Below, piece by piece: positions 27,257-38,100 of a stretch of 64,000 nucleotides of DNA. Numbering within the stretch: position 1 is the first letter of the stretch; every line of letters begins with the position of its first letter. The notes under the pieces were generated by a model. It saw only the letters and a program-made list of their open reading frames with translations, had not been told where the DNA came from and ran no database searches. The translations under genes were made by a program, and so were the position numbers. The stretch spans positions 97,787 through 161,786 of the forward strand of contig JALBYC010000027.1 in the NCBI GenBank assembly GCA_023212645.1, written 5' to 3'. Origin of the DNA: Farysia itapuensis (taxonomy: Eukaryota; Basidiomycota; Ustilaginomycetes; Ustilaginales; Ustilaginaceae).

Positions 27257-28870
27257 ATGTCGAGCTTTGCCCAGCTGAAAGAGCTGGCACAGAAGCGAGC
27301 CGAGACCGAACAACATGCCATCAATAAGGAACGAGAACGACAGGAGAGAGATGCTGCAGCCAAAAGAGCGGCCAGAGAGGAGCAAGAAAAAGCTCAGAGA
27401 GAGCGCGAGCGCAAGATCATCGTTCAAAAGATGGCACGACAGAAAGAGGAGGCAGCTCTTGAGAAGTCCAAAAGAGAACAAGCAATCAAGTCGCAACAGG
27501 AAAGTCTCGGTCCAGAAGATAGGCCGAGAGCATCAGCTGCGGAAATTGACGCTATGCTTTCGGTGAAGCGGAAAGCTGGACGCCCTGGTTCGACGCAAAA
27601 AGTCGACCTTTCAGACCCGATTTCTTCCCCACACGGTGGATCGCCTGCGCCGCGGAAAAGAAAGCAGAAGGATGACTTTGTCGGCAATCGATTTGACGAC
27701 ACTGAACGGAGCAGGTCAGCAAAGAGCTCGGCTCCTGCTACCCGGAAGAAGGCTGTGCCGCTGACTCGGGAGGAAAAGCAGGCGATCAAGAGAGCTAGAG
27801 AATTCGGCAGCGTGCCACGCAGCAGTGTATCTCAAAAGGTCGCTTATACTCCCTCGCGCGATGAGATGAGGACTCAGCGACCCAAAAGCAACGGCTTGTT
27901 AGCACTGGGAACGAAGAAGCGCGACCAAAGATCCATTGACGAGATCGAAAGAGATCTGAGAAAGCTCAAGGAGGAGTCATCCAGCTCGTCCAAGAGCCGC
28001 TCCCATGCCGAAATGGAAAGGGAAGCCGCTCTGCTTCGACGGCAGAGGGCTATGGCAGAGAAACGGAGGGCAGACTCGCGGGCGCGCGAATCGACCTCTC
28101 GCGATGGTCCTGAAGGGATGAGCGAGGACGATCTGTTCGGAGGTGAAAGCGAACAGGAGAGGAGAACTCCAATACCAAAAAAGCCACATGGATCTGCCAG
28201 CGCTTCGCCCCTCAAGCGTGTAGCGGAGTATGGCAGCAGTAGACCATCTTCGAGAGCAGACAGCCGCGAGTTGTCGCCCATTTTCAAGGCTACAGGCAAC
28301 GGTGGAGTGAATCCAGCTGACTTCCTACCCGGAGCGCCTCTGAACGCGAGCACAATGGCAAAGTTGGCTAAGCGTAAAGTCGAGCACGAGTACGCAACCA
28401 GCTCTCCCCCTGTCAGAGACTCAAGAAAAGGAAAGAATGTTGCTTCAGCACCCTCAGAGTCGGTTCCACCTCCCAAGCGCGAAACAGCTCGAGACCGCTT
28501 CATTCGAGAACAAGCAGAAAAGAAAGCGGCTTCTAGCAGTCAAACAAACAGCTCAGTCGGGCGTCAGGCAGGTGAATCCGAGAGCGACCCGGACGATCAA
28601 TATGACTCGGAAGATGACGAAGAAGAAGGGGAGGCAGAAGGTCTTGACGTTCGGGACGAAATCTGGAAGATGTTTGGCAAAGATCGACGAGCCTACGCAA
28701 GGAAAGTGGTGGACAGCGACGACGACATGGAGGCCGACGCAGCTTCCGTACTTCAGGAAGAGCTGCGTAGCGCTAAGCAAGCCAGGCTAGAGGATCAACG
28801 AGAGGAAGAGCTTGAACGCCAAAGAGAGCGAGAGAAAGCGCTCAAGAGAGAAAAGCACGGACGAGGGTGA
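27257..28870 (+). CDS. SPT2: SPT2-family histone chaperone
   Basis: Nuclear protein that binds H3-H4 and recycles histones behind RNA polymerase II. The 537-residue protein is highly charged. The SPT2 domain is at the extreme C-terminus (about 455-537). It contains the signature DEIWKMFGKDRRAYA followed by an acidic DSDDDMEADA and a long Glu/Arg helix ending in KREKHGRG. The N-terminus (1-90) is a Lys/Arg/Glu-rich helix (MSSFAQLKELAQKRAETEQ), typical of fungal Spt2. Repeated SxR and KKxR segments between the two parts would serve as nuclear localisation and DNA contacts. No introns are needed. The gene is divergent from PRMT5, which itself modifies histones; a functional link is speculative. 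Confidence 0.9.
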   Translation: MSSFAQLKELAQKRAETEQHAINKERERQERDAAAKRAAREEQEKAQRERERKIIVQKMARQKEEAALEKSKREQAIKSQQESLGPEDRPRASAAEIDAMLSVKRKAGRPGSTQKVDLSDPISSPHGGSPAPRKRKQKDDFVGNRFDDTERSRSAKSSAPATRKKAVPLTREEKQAIKRAREFGSVPRSSVSQKVAYTPSRDEMRTQRPKSNGLLALGTKKRDQRSIDEIERDLRKLKEESSSSSKSRSHAEMEREAALLRRQRAMAEKRRADSRARESTSRDGPEGMSEDDLFGGESEQERRTPIPKKPHGSASASPLKRVAEYGSSRPSSRADSRELSPIFKATGNGGVNPADFLPGAPLNASTMAKLAKRKVEHEYATSSPPVRDSRKGKNVASAPSESVPPPKRETARDRFIREQAEKKAASSSQTNSSVGRQAGESESDPDDQYDSEDDEEEGEAEGLDVRDEIWKMFGKDRRAYARKVVDSDDDMEADAASVLQEELRSAKQARLEDQREEELERQREREKALKREKHGRG

Positions 28871-28964
28871 CCGTCACCGCACCTGACTCAACACATAGCA
28901 ATTGCATCTGTTCATTCTAATCAAGTAGATTTTGACGTGAAAGTTGAGCGCTACGAGGGCGATG

Positions 28965-29612
28965 TCAACAGAGTTCTAGGACCCATGCGCTTGCAGGCTG
29001 AATTCTGCGGTAGTAGCTGTCTATTGTTTCTCTGATCTTGAAGCCAAAGTTCTCGTAAAAAACCTTGGCCTCGTCGTTGGACGTCTGGACATGCAGATAG
29101 ACGGACCTCACCTTGAACGTCTTCTTCACTGGCTCGGGCTTGATTTCTTTTCCATTCTTGTCTTTCTTTGCTTTAGGTATCGGAGCATCTTTGTCAAGCA
29201 ATTCGACGTCTTTTCCGGGCTTGACGTGGTCCAAAACATGCTGCAGGAGCGCAGACGCGATGCCGAGCCGACGGTAGGGCGCTAATACGCCAAGCGTCAT
29301 AATGTACACATCAACAGTGTCTGCCGACACTGGCTCGTATCTACAACAGATAGTTGCAACAGCGATGTCGTTGAACAGGCCAAGTTTGGACATTTCCGTC
29401 ACGTCCTGGTGCAAGACATCTTTGTAGTACCGTTCCGAGTACTGCACGGGAAAGAGGACGCTGTTCAGCTTGCGCAGCTGACCAAGATTATTTGGCGTTA
29501 ATTGTGCGACATCGATCCGCTTTGGCAAAAGCGATCGAACAGACGCAGCAGGCCTCGGCTCGTACATTGTCGGAGGCAATGGCCAGCTAGAACTTGAAGC
29601 AGTGGCCGACAT
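28965..29612 (-). CDS. NAA50: N-terminal acetyltransferase NAA50 (San), GNAT family
   Basis: Acetylates N-terminal Met-Leu/Ala-type peptides co-translationally with the NatA complex and is linked to sister-chromatid cohesion. The protein is 215 residues, against about 169 in human. Diagnostic stretches are the peptide-binding FPVQYSERYYKDV (54-66), FNDIAVATICCR (80-91), YIMTLGVLAPYRRLGIASALL (103-123) with the acetyl-CoA loop RRLGIA, and VYLHVQTSNDEAKVFYENFGF (171-191). A Lys-rich segment of about 35 residues (133-168) is inserted between the acetyl-CoA helix and the following strand, and an extra N-terminus of 30 residues is present. I chose the ATG at 29612; frames upstream contain no ATG. 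The gene is divergent from the RhoGEF gene. Confidence 0.93.
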   Translation of the reverse strand: MSATASSSSWPLPPTMYEPRPAASVRSLLPKRIDVAQLTPNNLGQLRKLNSVLFPVQYSERYYKDVLHQDVTEMSKLGLFNDIAVATICCRYEPVSADTVDVYIMTLGVLAPYRRLGIASALLQHVLDHVKPGKDVELLDKDAPIPKAKKDKNGKEIKPEPVKKTFKVRSVYLHVQTSNDEAKVFYENFGFKIRETIDSYYRRIQPASAWVLELC

Positions 29613-29988
29613 GATCCGCCTCTGTGACTGAGAAGACAAGTGTGACACGCAGTCAGATAGCGTAGGCAGGATCGGAGTGATTTCTTCTTTCACCAACGCG
29701 TCGCATCGGCCGATACAATTTTAGACGTTGTGACGGGAAAAAGGGACAGCCACGCCCCACGAAGCGTCACAATGTGGTGATTGTGATTCCGCGATTGTTG
29801 CTCGTGTCTTTAATGCACGAGCCCGTCAGCTAGGGTTACTCACCCAGATTCGCCATCGACATCCAGGCACACCGCAAGCGTAGCTGTCGGATGCCATGCT
29901 CCTTCCCCTTGCATCTCTGTGACAGTCACAGTAGCCCCAGACAGCTTATCCAGATCGGAGCCTGCCAAGTGTGACAGGTCTGCCAATC
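29613..29988. promoter_or_regulatory. Divergent promoter of NAA50 and the RhoGEF gene
   Basis: This stretch is 376 bases. It carries a near-repeat of short words (gtgattgtgattccgcgattgttg, about 29777-29800) but no TATA box, gene or RNA that I can support. Confidence 0.35.
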
Positions 29989-32900
29989 ATGGCGGGTTCC
30001 AATGGGTATGCTCAGCAGCAGCAGCAGCCATACAGCAGCTACACTACCCCACATACCACCGCTTCCGACCCTTATCAATCTCAGGCTCGCACACAGTATG
30101 GTTCCTACGACCCGCGCTATCCCTATGGCCGTACTTCAGCTCCACACCAGGACGGCACAGCTGAGCCAGCAGCGCCCAGCAAGAGCAGCTATGCTGCACA
30201 GTCTGAAGCCGCCTCATGGCTACCAGAGCAGTTCGGGCAACTGAATGTTGCAGGGCGACAGCCATCCGTATCTTCGTATACGCGCAACCAGCATCAGCAG
30301 TATCAGCAGCCACTTCATCCGCAGCCTGAATCATATCTCGACACTCAACAGCAGTATCATGCACAGCAGCATCCCTATCCGGCAGCTGAGAATGCGACAG
30401 GGGTTCATACCCACGCCAAATCAATGTCCTCATATGACACTTACACAAATGATCGACCTGTGTCTTCATCAGCCAGTGGCATAATCAGCATGTATGGGGA
30501 AGACGATGCGTATGCTCAGCCGCCGGCACCGAATCACTCGACCGAACTATTCGCGTCTCAACCTTCAAACGGCGGCTATCCCGTCAATTGGTCGTCGTCC
30601 ACCTTTGTCTCTGGGCCTTCTACTGTCGACTCACGTCAGCCTTCGCAGCGTGCAGGCCGTCCTCTGCCCGTCACTCCAAGCCAACAAGGTGGTGTCCCCT
30701 CGTACGGCTCCGAGTCCAGCCCTAGGTCTCCGCACCTTTCAGGATCAAATGATCCCAAAGGGGGCGAGCAGAGCTCTGGCTCACAAACATATTTCAACAT
30801 GGCGTCGCCTCCACCGTCTGGCTCGTCCTACCCAACCACACCGGCTGCAACACACCAAAGCGTCATGTCCAGTACCTCGTCCCGCACATATCCATCTCCC
30901 GCTTGGAGTCCTTCGGCAAGCATCAACGGAACCCCTGGGAGCTCCTATGGTGGGCATAGGCCCTTGCCGTCCGCTGGCTCTGCGTTGGATCGATCCTTCT
31001 CGCCGCAACCCGGCTCTTCGCCTGTTTCAAATTTCCGCTCGCCATCTCAGTCTCAATCCATCTCCAACCGCATCATATCCTCGTCACAGATCTCGACGAC
31101 TTCGAGCTATCGCCGCAAAGAAAGCTTTCCAAATATCGGCAATAGAAACGCATCGGTCTCCGGTACACCGACAAACGAGGATGCGTATGGATACGAGTCC
31201 TGGGATTCCGGTGGACAACGTCAGCGTACGCAGAGCGATGCTTCTGGACTCTCGTACAAACCGAGCAAGTCGCAGCGCCAGCCTTTGCCCCCAGTACCAA
31301 ATTTGCCGTCGGTGCACAACGGGATGTTGCGCATGACCTCGGGTGATCTCTCAGCAGGTTCAGCGTATGGTGCCACAAGTCAAGGCCTTAGTCAATTTAG
31401 CCAAGCGCAGACATTTGCTGACTCGAATCTGCATTCACCGACGCAAGAGTTCTATGCCGCCGACAGACTGACGAGTATTGGGGAATCCGATGGCAGACTA
31501 AATCAAAGTCGAGAGCGTACCAGCTCCCTTGGAGGGGCTGCAACGAATGCCTATTCAGCGCGCACCGCGGCTGCCCTGCACAGACGTCTTGACAGCGCGA
31601 ACATCGGAGTTGAGTGGGCACTACTTTCCACCGTGGCCCTGTTGCTCCGCGCCAATGTGCCTCGAGGTGTTCAGATCAAAGGAAGCATTGATTATCCGAG
31701 GAGCTTCACGGGCAAAGATGTCGTTTCAACGCTTCAAGAACTCCTTCTGTCCACTTTAGCAGAGTCGCTTCCTTTGAGTGTCGACTTACGCAGCGAATCT
31801 GCTTCGCGACAGGTGGCTTTGCTGTTAGCTAAGTCATTAAAGAGCCAGTTGTTCTTTCATGAAGTAGACTGGGGAGAAAATGACCTGACTGACGGTGTCG
31901 ACGAAGTTTATACCTTCCTTGAAGACAGTCTCGCTGGGCCTGGAGCTGTCACGGAGGCTTCCGACGACTGGGCCGCCGGGTTAGCACACAGCGGGTCCAT
32001 ACAAGACAAGCTACAGCTGTCTTTCACAGGGAACGATCCAGCAGATGCGCAGCCGACAAAGGTGTCGGCGCGGGCGCGACCTTCGGACATTGACGAGCTC
32101 CCTACGGGGGTGTTCACACCTTTGACCCGATGCTACAGCCCACTCTGCAACGCTTCCGGCCCTTACAGCTGCTATTCGCCATCGTGTCCTAATTCTGCAA
32201 TCAGTCCCTTGTGCGATCCTATATCTGGTCTTAGCAGGACAGCCACGCGGCGCGACGCTGCTGCCGCACAAGCTACAGATCAAACCTACAAGAAAGCTTG
32301 GGCAGAGCTCGTGCCCCCGGAGCTGCTAAAAAGCATCCCGCCATCCGAGATTGCCAGACAGAACGCCATCTTGGAGACGATCCAGAAAGAAGAAGAGTTC
32401 TTGTCGGACCTCGAGCTGCTGGACTCACTGTTTGTGAGGGGCTTACAAAGGCCAAGCGACACTGGGGATCCACCGCCGCTTCCGATTGGGCCTGAACGAG
32501 ACACATTTCTCCGTGAAGTGTTTGGCAATCATCTGGAATTGACTGCTCATATACGCGAGCTAGTAGAACGCTTACACATTCGCCAGCGAGAGGAGAACCC
32601 GATCATCCAAACGATCGGCGACCTCTTCCTCAGCGCTGCCCTTGACTGGGGACCGGTCTACAATGCATACCTCATCAACTATCCACTCGCCATCAGCAGA
32701 GTCAAGCGCGAGATGTCGGTGAATCCCCGATTCAAAACATTTGTAGAGGCATGCAGAAGACACCCGGCGGCTCACAAGCATCCGCTTGAGAACTTCCTCT
32801 TCAGACCGCCGGCTCGTCTTCAGCGTTATCACCTGCATCTAGAGTCTATCCTCAAGAAGACAGAAGAGGGAAATCACGATCGTGACAGCCTCGAGCATGC

Positions 32901-34809
32901 TATAGAGGTTATCAACGATCAGTGCAAGACCGCCCAAGAAGGCGTAGAAGCTGCGGAGCTCAAAGTCAAGATACGAGAGTATGCTTACAACCTGTCGGCG
33001 AAACGCAACAAGAGCTCAGTTGACATGGATCTCCTGAATGCAGACCGACAGCTCGTACATCAAGGCAGAGTGCTCAGGAAACCAGATGCATTTGACTTCG
33101 ACTGGACCGAACTTTTAGCAATCTTGTTCGACAACTACTTTGTAGTAACCAAGCAAAAGCGTAATTTGGACACCCCCGACGACGAGAACTCTGGTAACAA
33201 CAATTCGACAGGGGGTGCAAAGTTCATCTTGGCAAAGCGTCCGATCCCAGTCGAAATGCTCGAGATCTCCGGGATCTCGGATGCCCCCATCTCGCGAACG
33301 ATAGGCCTGAGCAACTTTCATATCAGCCGCGAGCGAGAAGCAAGAGACTTTTGGCCTTTTACAGTATCACACCTGGGTGGAAAGGTGGAGCCAATGACTC
33401 TCTATGCTCCTTCGAAAGAGGCCCGCAACGAGTGGAAGGCAAAGTTTGACGATGCTGTCCAGCTACGAATGGCGATTCAGAACAGCAATATGGTATTCGA
33501 GCAACAGACGCTCAGCGATGACGTCTTTGCGCTTGCACCGTCTCTAAGTCTGGAGCCAGAACGAGCGGTTCCTGGCGTTGACGCCGGCGTATTTCACGGT
33601 CGTGTCACTTGCGCTGTGCCGTTCGTAACCGCTGATCGTCGCAGACTGGTTGCAGTGGGTTGCGCTGATGGAGTTTGGATCGGGCTTCGCAACGATGCTA
33701 AATCGCTCAGGAAAGTGTTACACCTCAAATTTGTGACACAGTGCGCTGTGCTGGAGTCATTTGGCATCTTTGTCGTCCTAGCCGACAAGGTATTGATCTC
33801 ATATAGTCTGGAAGCGCTGGTGCCAACTTCAAGCAGTAGCGCTGCGTCGCTCCGGCCACCACAGAAGCTCAGCGGCAACAGGGACGTCTTGTTCTTCAAC
33901 GTGGGAGTGCTCAAAGACCGAACGCTCCTTATCTACATGAAGAAGAAAGCCAACGAGAGCGTGTTCCGCGCTCTAGAACCGGTCTTGAACGCACCTCGTG
34001 CCAATGAGGGTAAAGCAGGCACCGGCTTCTTTGGCAAATTCAGCAAGGATTCGAAGAACTCGGATTGGTTCCGCATCTACAAGACCTTCTTCATTCCTTC
34101 TGAAGCCTACTCGATCCAATTTCTCAAATCGAAGCTGTGCATCATTTGCGCCAAAGGCTTTGAAATCATGAATCTGGACAGCTTGCTGCCTGGCACCATT
34201 CCAGACTTTGCGCACGCGACGCGCGACGATCCACGCATTCTGCAGCTGCAGAAGCGTGTAGAAACGGCAAAGCCTTTGGGCATGTTCAAAACGTCGGATA
34301 GCGAATTTTTGCTGTGCTACGATGCCTTTGCTTGCTATGTGGATCGTTTAGGAGAGCCCATCCGGCTGGATCAGATCATCGAGTGGGAAGGTTTCCCAAA
34401 GCAAGTCGCTTTCTCGGGCAACTATGTCCTGGCCTTCGACCCTCGATTTGTCGAAATCAGAGACACACAGACGGGACGCCTGGTGCAGATTATGCGAGGA
34501 TATGATGTCCGATATGTCTCAGGCAGCAGCACGATCACTACGTCTTCCTCTGAGAGCGCTATGCTACTCGCGCTGGATGCCGAAGCCAACCCCGTCATCT
34601 TGACCAGGCGGGTCAGAGCAGCAGGCCGTATTCCATTCGACTTCCAACGAGTGGTTGAGCTCCGGCCGACGCTTGACATGCTCAAGGACAACACCTTCTC
34701 GGCCCCGTACACCCCACCCTTTACCCGAACTGCAACGCTCATGTCGAACAGTAGTCGAGGTAGCGGGCCTGCCTACACAAACTCGACAGCTCCTTCGGGG
34801 TGGATATAA
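29989..34809 (+). CDS. Rho guanine nucleotide exchange factor, Rom2/Rgf type
   Basis: Exchange factor that activates Rho1-type GTPases in cell-wall integrity and polarised growth. The protein is 1606 residues. The first 500 residues are Gln/Ser/Pro-rich, starting with a CAG-encoded Gln run. A DEP domain follows (about 543-635, LLRANVPRGVQIKGSI ... FTGKDVVSTL). Next come the DH domain (about 788-985, RQNAILETIQKEEEFLSDLE ... FLFRPPARLQRYHL), a PH domain (about 1010-1165) and a C-terminal CNH (citron) domain (about 1200-1520, FHGRVTCAVPF). This DEP-DH-PH-CNH order is that of Saccharomyces Rom1/Rom2 and Schizosaccharomyces Rgf1-3. The conserved helix with LLKPxQR here reads FRPPARLQRY. The ATG at 29989 is the first true ATG in the frame. 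A second Rho regulator, a RhoGAP, lies 15 kb away. Confidence 0.92.
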   Translation: MAGSNGYAQQQQQPYSSYTTPHTTASDPYQSQARTQYGSYDPRYPYGRTSAPHQDGTAEPAAPSKSSYAAQSEAASWLPEQFGQLNVAGRQPSVSSYTRNQHQQYQQPLHPQPESYLDTQQQYHAQQHPYPAAENATGVHTHAKSMSSYDTYTNDRPVSSSASGIISMYGEDDAYAQPPAPNHSTELFASQPSNGGYPVNWSSSTFVSGPSTVDSRQPSQRAGRPLPVTPSQQGGVPSYGSESSPRSPHLSGSNDPKGGEQSSGSQTYFNMASPPPSGSSYPTTPAATHQSVMSSTSSRTYPSPAWSPSASINGTPGSSYGGHRPLPSAGSALDRSFSPQPGSSPVSNFRSPSQSQSISNRIISSSQISTTSSYRRKESFPNIGNRNASVSGTPTNEDAYGYESWDSGGQRQRTQSDASGLSYKPSKSQRQPLPPVPNLPSVHNGMLRMTSGDLSAGSAYGATSQGLSQFSQAQTFADSNLHSPTQEFYAADRLTSIGESDGRLNQSRERTSSLGGAATNAYSARTAAALHRRLDSANIGVEWALLSTVALLLRANVPRGVQIKGSIDYPRSFTGKDVVSTLQELLLSTLAESLPLSVDLRSESASRQVALLLAKSLKSQLFFHEVDWGENDLTDGVDEVYTFLEDSLAGPGAVTEASDDWAAGLAHSGSIQDKLQLSFTGNDPADAQPTKVSARARPSDIDELPTGVFTPLTRCYSPLCNASGPYSCYSPSCPNSAISPLCDPISGLSRTATRRDAAAAQATDQTYKKAWAELVPPELLKSIPPSEIARQNAILETIQKEEEFLSDLELLDSLFVRGLQRPSDTGDPPPLPIGPERDTFLREVFGNHLELTAHIRELVERLHIRQREENPIIQTIGDLFLSAALDWGPVYNAYLINYPLAISRVKREMSVNPRFKTFVEACRRHPAAHKHPLENFLFRPPARLQRYHLHLESILKKTEEGNHDRDSLEHAIEVINDQCKTAQEGVEAAELKVKIREYAYNLSAKRNKSSVDMDLLNADRQLVHQGRVLRKPDAFDFDWTELLAILFDNYFVVTKQKRNLDTPDDENSGNNNSTGGAKFILAKRPIPVEMLEISGISDAPISRTIGLSNFHISREREARDFWPFTVSHLGGKVEPMTLYAPSKEARNEWKAKFDDAVQLRMAIQNSNMVFEQQTLSDDVFALAPSLSLEPERAVPGVDAGVFHGRVTCAVPFVTADRRRLVAVGCADGVWIGLRNDAKSLRKVLHLKFVTQCAVLESFGIFVVLADKVLISYSLEALVPTSSSSAASLRPPQKLSGNRDVLFFNVGVLKDRTLLIYMKKKANESVFRALEPVLNAPRANEGKAGTGFFGKFSKDSKNSDWFRIYKTFFIPSEAYSIQFLKSKLCIICAKGFEIMNLDSLLPGTIPDFAHATRDDPRILQLQKRVETAKPLGMFKTSDSEFLLCYDAFACYVDRLGEPIRLDQIIEWEGFPKQVAFSGNYVLAFDPRFVEIRDTQTGRLVQIMRGYDVRYVSGSSTITTSSSESAMLLALDAEANPVILTRRVRAAGRIPFDFQRVVELRPTLDMLKDNTFSAPYTPPFTRTATLMSNSSRGSGPAYTNSTAPSGWI
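30013..30027 (+). repeat. CAG x5 microsatellite coding for Gln
   Basis: Five tandem CAG codons near the start of the RhoGEF gene encode a short Gln run, followed by a further CAGCAG. This is a likely length-variable site between strains. Confidence 0.75.
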
Positions 34810-35175
34810 TTATGACACTTGTTCATTCTTCCTCGGCATGTTTTATATATCTGTGCCGTTCATTGTGCAACATAGCTTGAAGCTGTACCAATGTCTGTGG
34901 CGATGCTAGGTGTGTATGAGAGAGAAGATCTCGAGAAGAAAGGCAACTGTGAAGCACAACCCGTGTTGGTGTTTTTGCTGCTCAGGGTCCGCCTCCACTC
35001 ACGTCCTTACTGCGAGAGCTCTTTTACCGCACGTTGATCATCTGTGTATCCTTCACAATCATCCGTCCCTGCTCCCTTTCCGCGGCCATGCATAGCTCGT
35101 AGAAGCACTTCTTGCTGCTGCCAGAGGTGAAAGGGCACACGACTCTCAACATTTTTACCGCTCACGGTCAGCAGG
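34810..35175. other. Intergenic region between the RhoGEF gene and VPS15
   Basis: These 366 bases lie between two genes on the same strand. The first part has an AT-rich tttatatatctgtg (about 34840), probably in the RhoGEF 3' region. The part before VPS15 is pyrimidine-rich. No gene is seen. Confidence 0.4.
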
Positions 35176-38100
35176 ATGGGGAACACGCATTCTAATGCCA
35201 ACGCCCGGATGGCCGGTGTGGGCAACTTGGTGGCAGAGGTAGGCCATGATGTCCAGTACGACAAGAGTATCGGCTCTTCACGCTTTCTACGCGCCGTCAG
35301 AGCGCGGCACAAACATGGACCTGTCATGGTAAAGATATTTGTCAAGCCAGATCCATCAATGAGTCTCAAAAGTCTCGTCAAGCAGATCCGCATCGAACGA
35401 GAGTCTCTCGCCGACCTGCCCAACGTGCTCACATATCAAAAAGTAGTAGAGACCGAGCGTGCGGGATACCTGATCCGCCAGTGGCTTCACAGCAATCTCT
35501 ACGACCGTATCAGCACTCGGCCGTTCCTCAGCAGCATTGAAAAAAGGTGGATCTCGTACCAGCTTCTGTGCGCCATGCGCGACGCTCATGGACGAAAGAT
35601 ACCGCACGGCGATCTCAAGTGCGAAAACATCTTGGTGACCAACTCTCTCATGGTCTATGTCACCGACTTTGCTTCGTCGTTTAAGCCGACGATGCTGCCA
35701 TTGGACGACCCGTCCGACTTCTCCTTCTTCTTCGACACATCGGCTCGACGCAGCTGCTACATCGCCCCAGAGAGATTCTACGAGGCTGATGCAAATCCAA
35801 ACACTCGCAGGCTGAATAGGGGCGAGACTTCTAGTACAATGGGGTACAACTCGGAAGACGGCGCCTACGCAGACTTGCTTGGACTTGGCAAGAGGAATGG
35901 CAAAATCACCGAAGCTATGGACGTATTCTCACTAGGATGCGTCATTGCCGAGCTATGGAGGGATGGTGCGCCAACTTTCACGCTCAGTCAGCTCTTCAAG
36001 TATCGTGACGGCATGTTTGACATCGACACCTTGCTCGTCACCATCCCAGACGCGCCAATACGCGAACTTGTTCGCTGCATGATCTCTTCAGATCCAGCTC
36101 AGCGAAAGTCGTTTGACGAACTCCTGGGCCAAAGTTATGGTACAACTTTTCCGACAAGCTTCTACGACTTTCTCCATCAATACCTCGTTGATCTACAAAG
36201 GACGTCGCCTGCTTTGCTGCATCGGGACGAGACCGCTAGAAGTGCCGCTGCTGGCGATGGAACTCCGTCCGGCTCAAATGCTTCTGCTACTGCTGAGTCG
36301 GTCCGTGTTGACTCTGCATCGCAGTCTGCTTCTAATACAGAGTGTGACGAGCGCATCGAAAAGCTGTACGAAGAATGGTCTACGATTGTGACGTTCTTCG
36401 ATCATCCAGAGCCAGAGCAGTCCGCATCGAAAGCTGCACATGATCGTACGGCGACCTTCCTCCAGCTAGTAGCTCCCCCAGAGACTGATACAGCCAGACA
36501 TTTTGCGGTCAGCACATCGAATGAAGCAGCAGATCAAATCTTCCCGGTACAATTGTACATTCCCGGGCTTCTCAGTCAAGAGCTAGAAACGAATGTTGCC
36601 CCTGTAGCAAAAGATGGGACTGCACAACTGTTTCTGTCAGTCATTCTTGCCAACATTCGCAATTGTCTCAGACCCTCGTCCAAGTGTCATGCTCTCGACC
36701 TGTTGCTGCATCTAGCATCAAAGTGGCTGACCGACGAGACCAAACTCGATCGGGTTCTTCCTTACGTCATCTCGCTATTTGACGACGATTCGGCCCAAGT
36801 CCGCATGGCTGCAATTAGGGCTTGCGTCCAGACGTTGATGCTCGTCAAGATCGTCACACCCTCGAACGCCTCTATTTTCTCCGAGTACATCATGCCCAAC
36901 GTCAAACACCTCAGTCTAGATCCTTCGACGCCCGTCCGTTGTACTTTTGCAGCATCTATAGTACCTTTGGCTCAGACTGGAGAACGGTTCTTGCAAATGG
37001 CCCAGGCGATGCGTGCCGAGGGGCTCTTTGCAGTGGAGAAAGACCACAACGGCAATTTTGTTGACAATCAACCTGACGAGTCCAACTACGACGTCCAGCT
37101 CAGAATCTTTCAAGGCCTGCTGCAAGAGATCATTGTGACTTTACTAACTGATCCTTCGGCCTCCGTCAAGCGAGCTTTGATATCCAATATTGCACCGCTA
37201 TGCAGCTTTTTTGGGATGGCCAAGACGAACGATGTCCTTCTCAGCCACATGATCACATACCTCAATGATCGCAAATGGCTCTTGCGTGAGGCATTCTTTG
37301 ACATCATTGTTGAAGTGGCCACCATATCGGGAAACCGTAGTGTGGAAGAATACATCCTTCCACTCATGACTCAGGCTCTCTCCGACTCTGAAGAGCATGT
37401 CGTGTATCAAGTCATAAACGGACTTCGGGCTATGATGGAAAAGGACCTTTTCGACCGCAGCCGCATTCTGACTGTTCTAGAAATGACACTGGGATTTCTC
37501 TGCCATCCCAATCTTTGGCTCAGGGAAGCCACCGCAGGCTTGATCGCTGCTGCAGCGCAAAAGTTGGAGCCAGTCGACGTTTGGACTGTCCTATACCCTT
37601 CCGTGCGGCCATTGCTGCGCGCAGACATTCACATCTTGAGTGAACTCAACCTGCTCGACTTTGCAAAAGGCCCGGTATCAAGACCAGTGTATTCAGCTGC
37701 GTTAGCTTGGGCGGCGCAAGCAGCCAATTCCGCCTTCTGGAAGGCGACACCCAGTACCCAGGATGCAGCTGGACTAAAGAACAATCTGGCCACTGAGGGC
37801 GTCGGCCTTTTGCTCGGCCACACTGGTAGAGACGTAATAAAGACCGCCAACGGACGTACAGATGAGGACGACAACTTCTTGGACAGACTGCGATCGATCG
37901 GACTTGAGGACGAAGATATCTCCAAGCTCGTTGCGCTGCGCAGTGTCATCCGCCGTCTCGCTAAGCAAGGCTCCAAGGCCGCGATAGGACAAGTCGACTG
38001 GAAAGGTGCTCAGTCCGCCGGTGTTGGCGGTCATCTTGGCGCTATTCATCCCAAAGCTGTAACAGATATGCAGCCCTTGGAAGGTACCACCCCCTTGACC

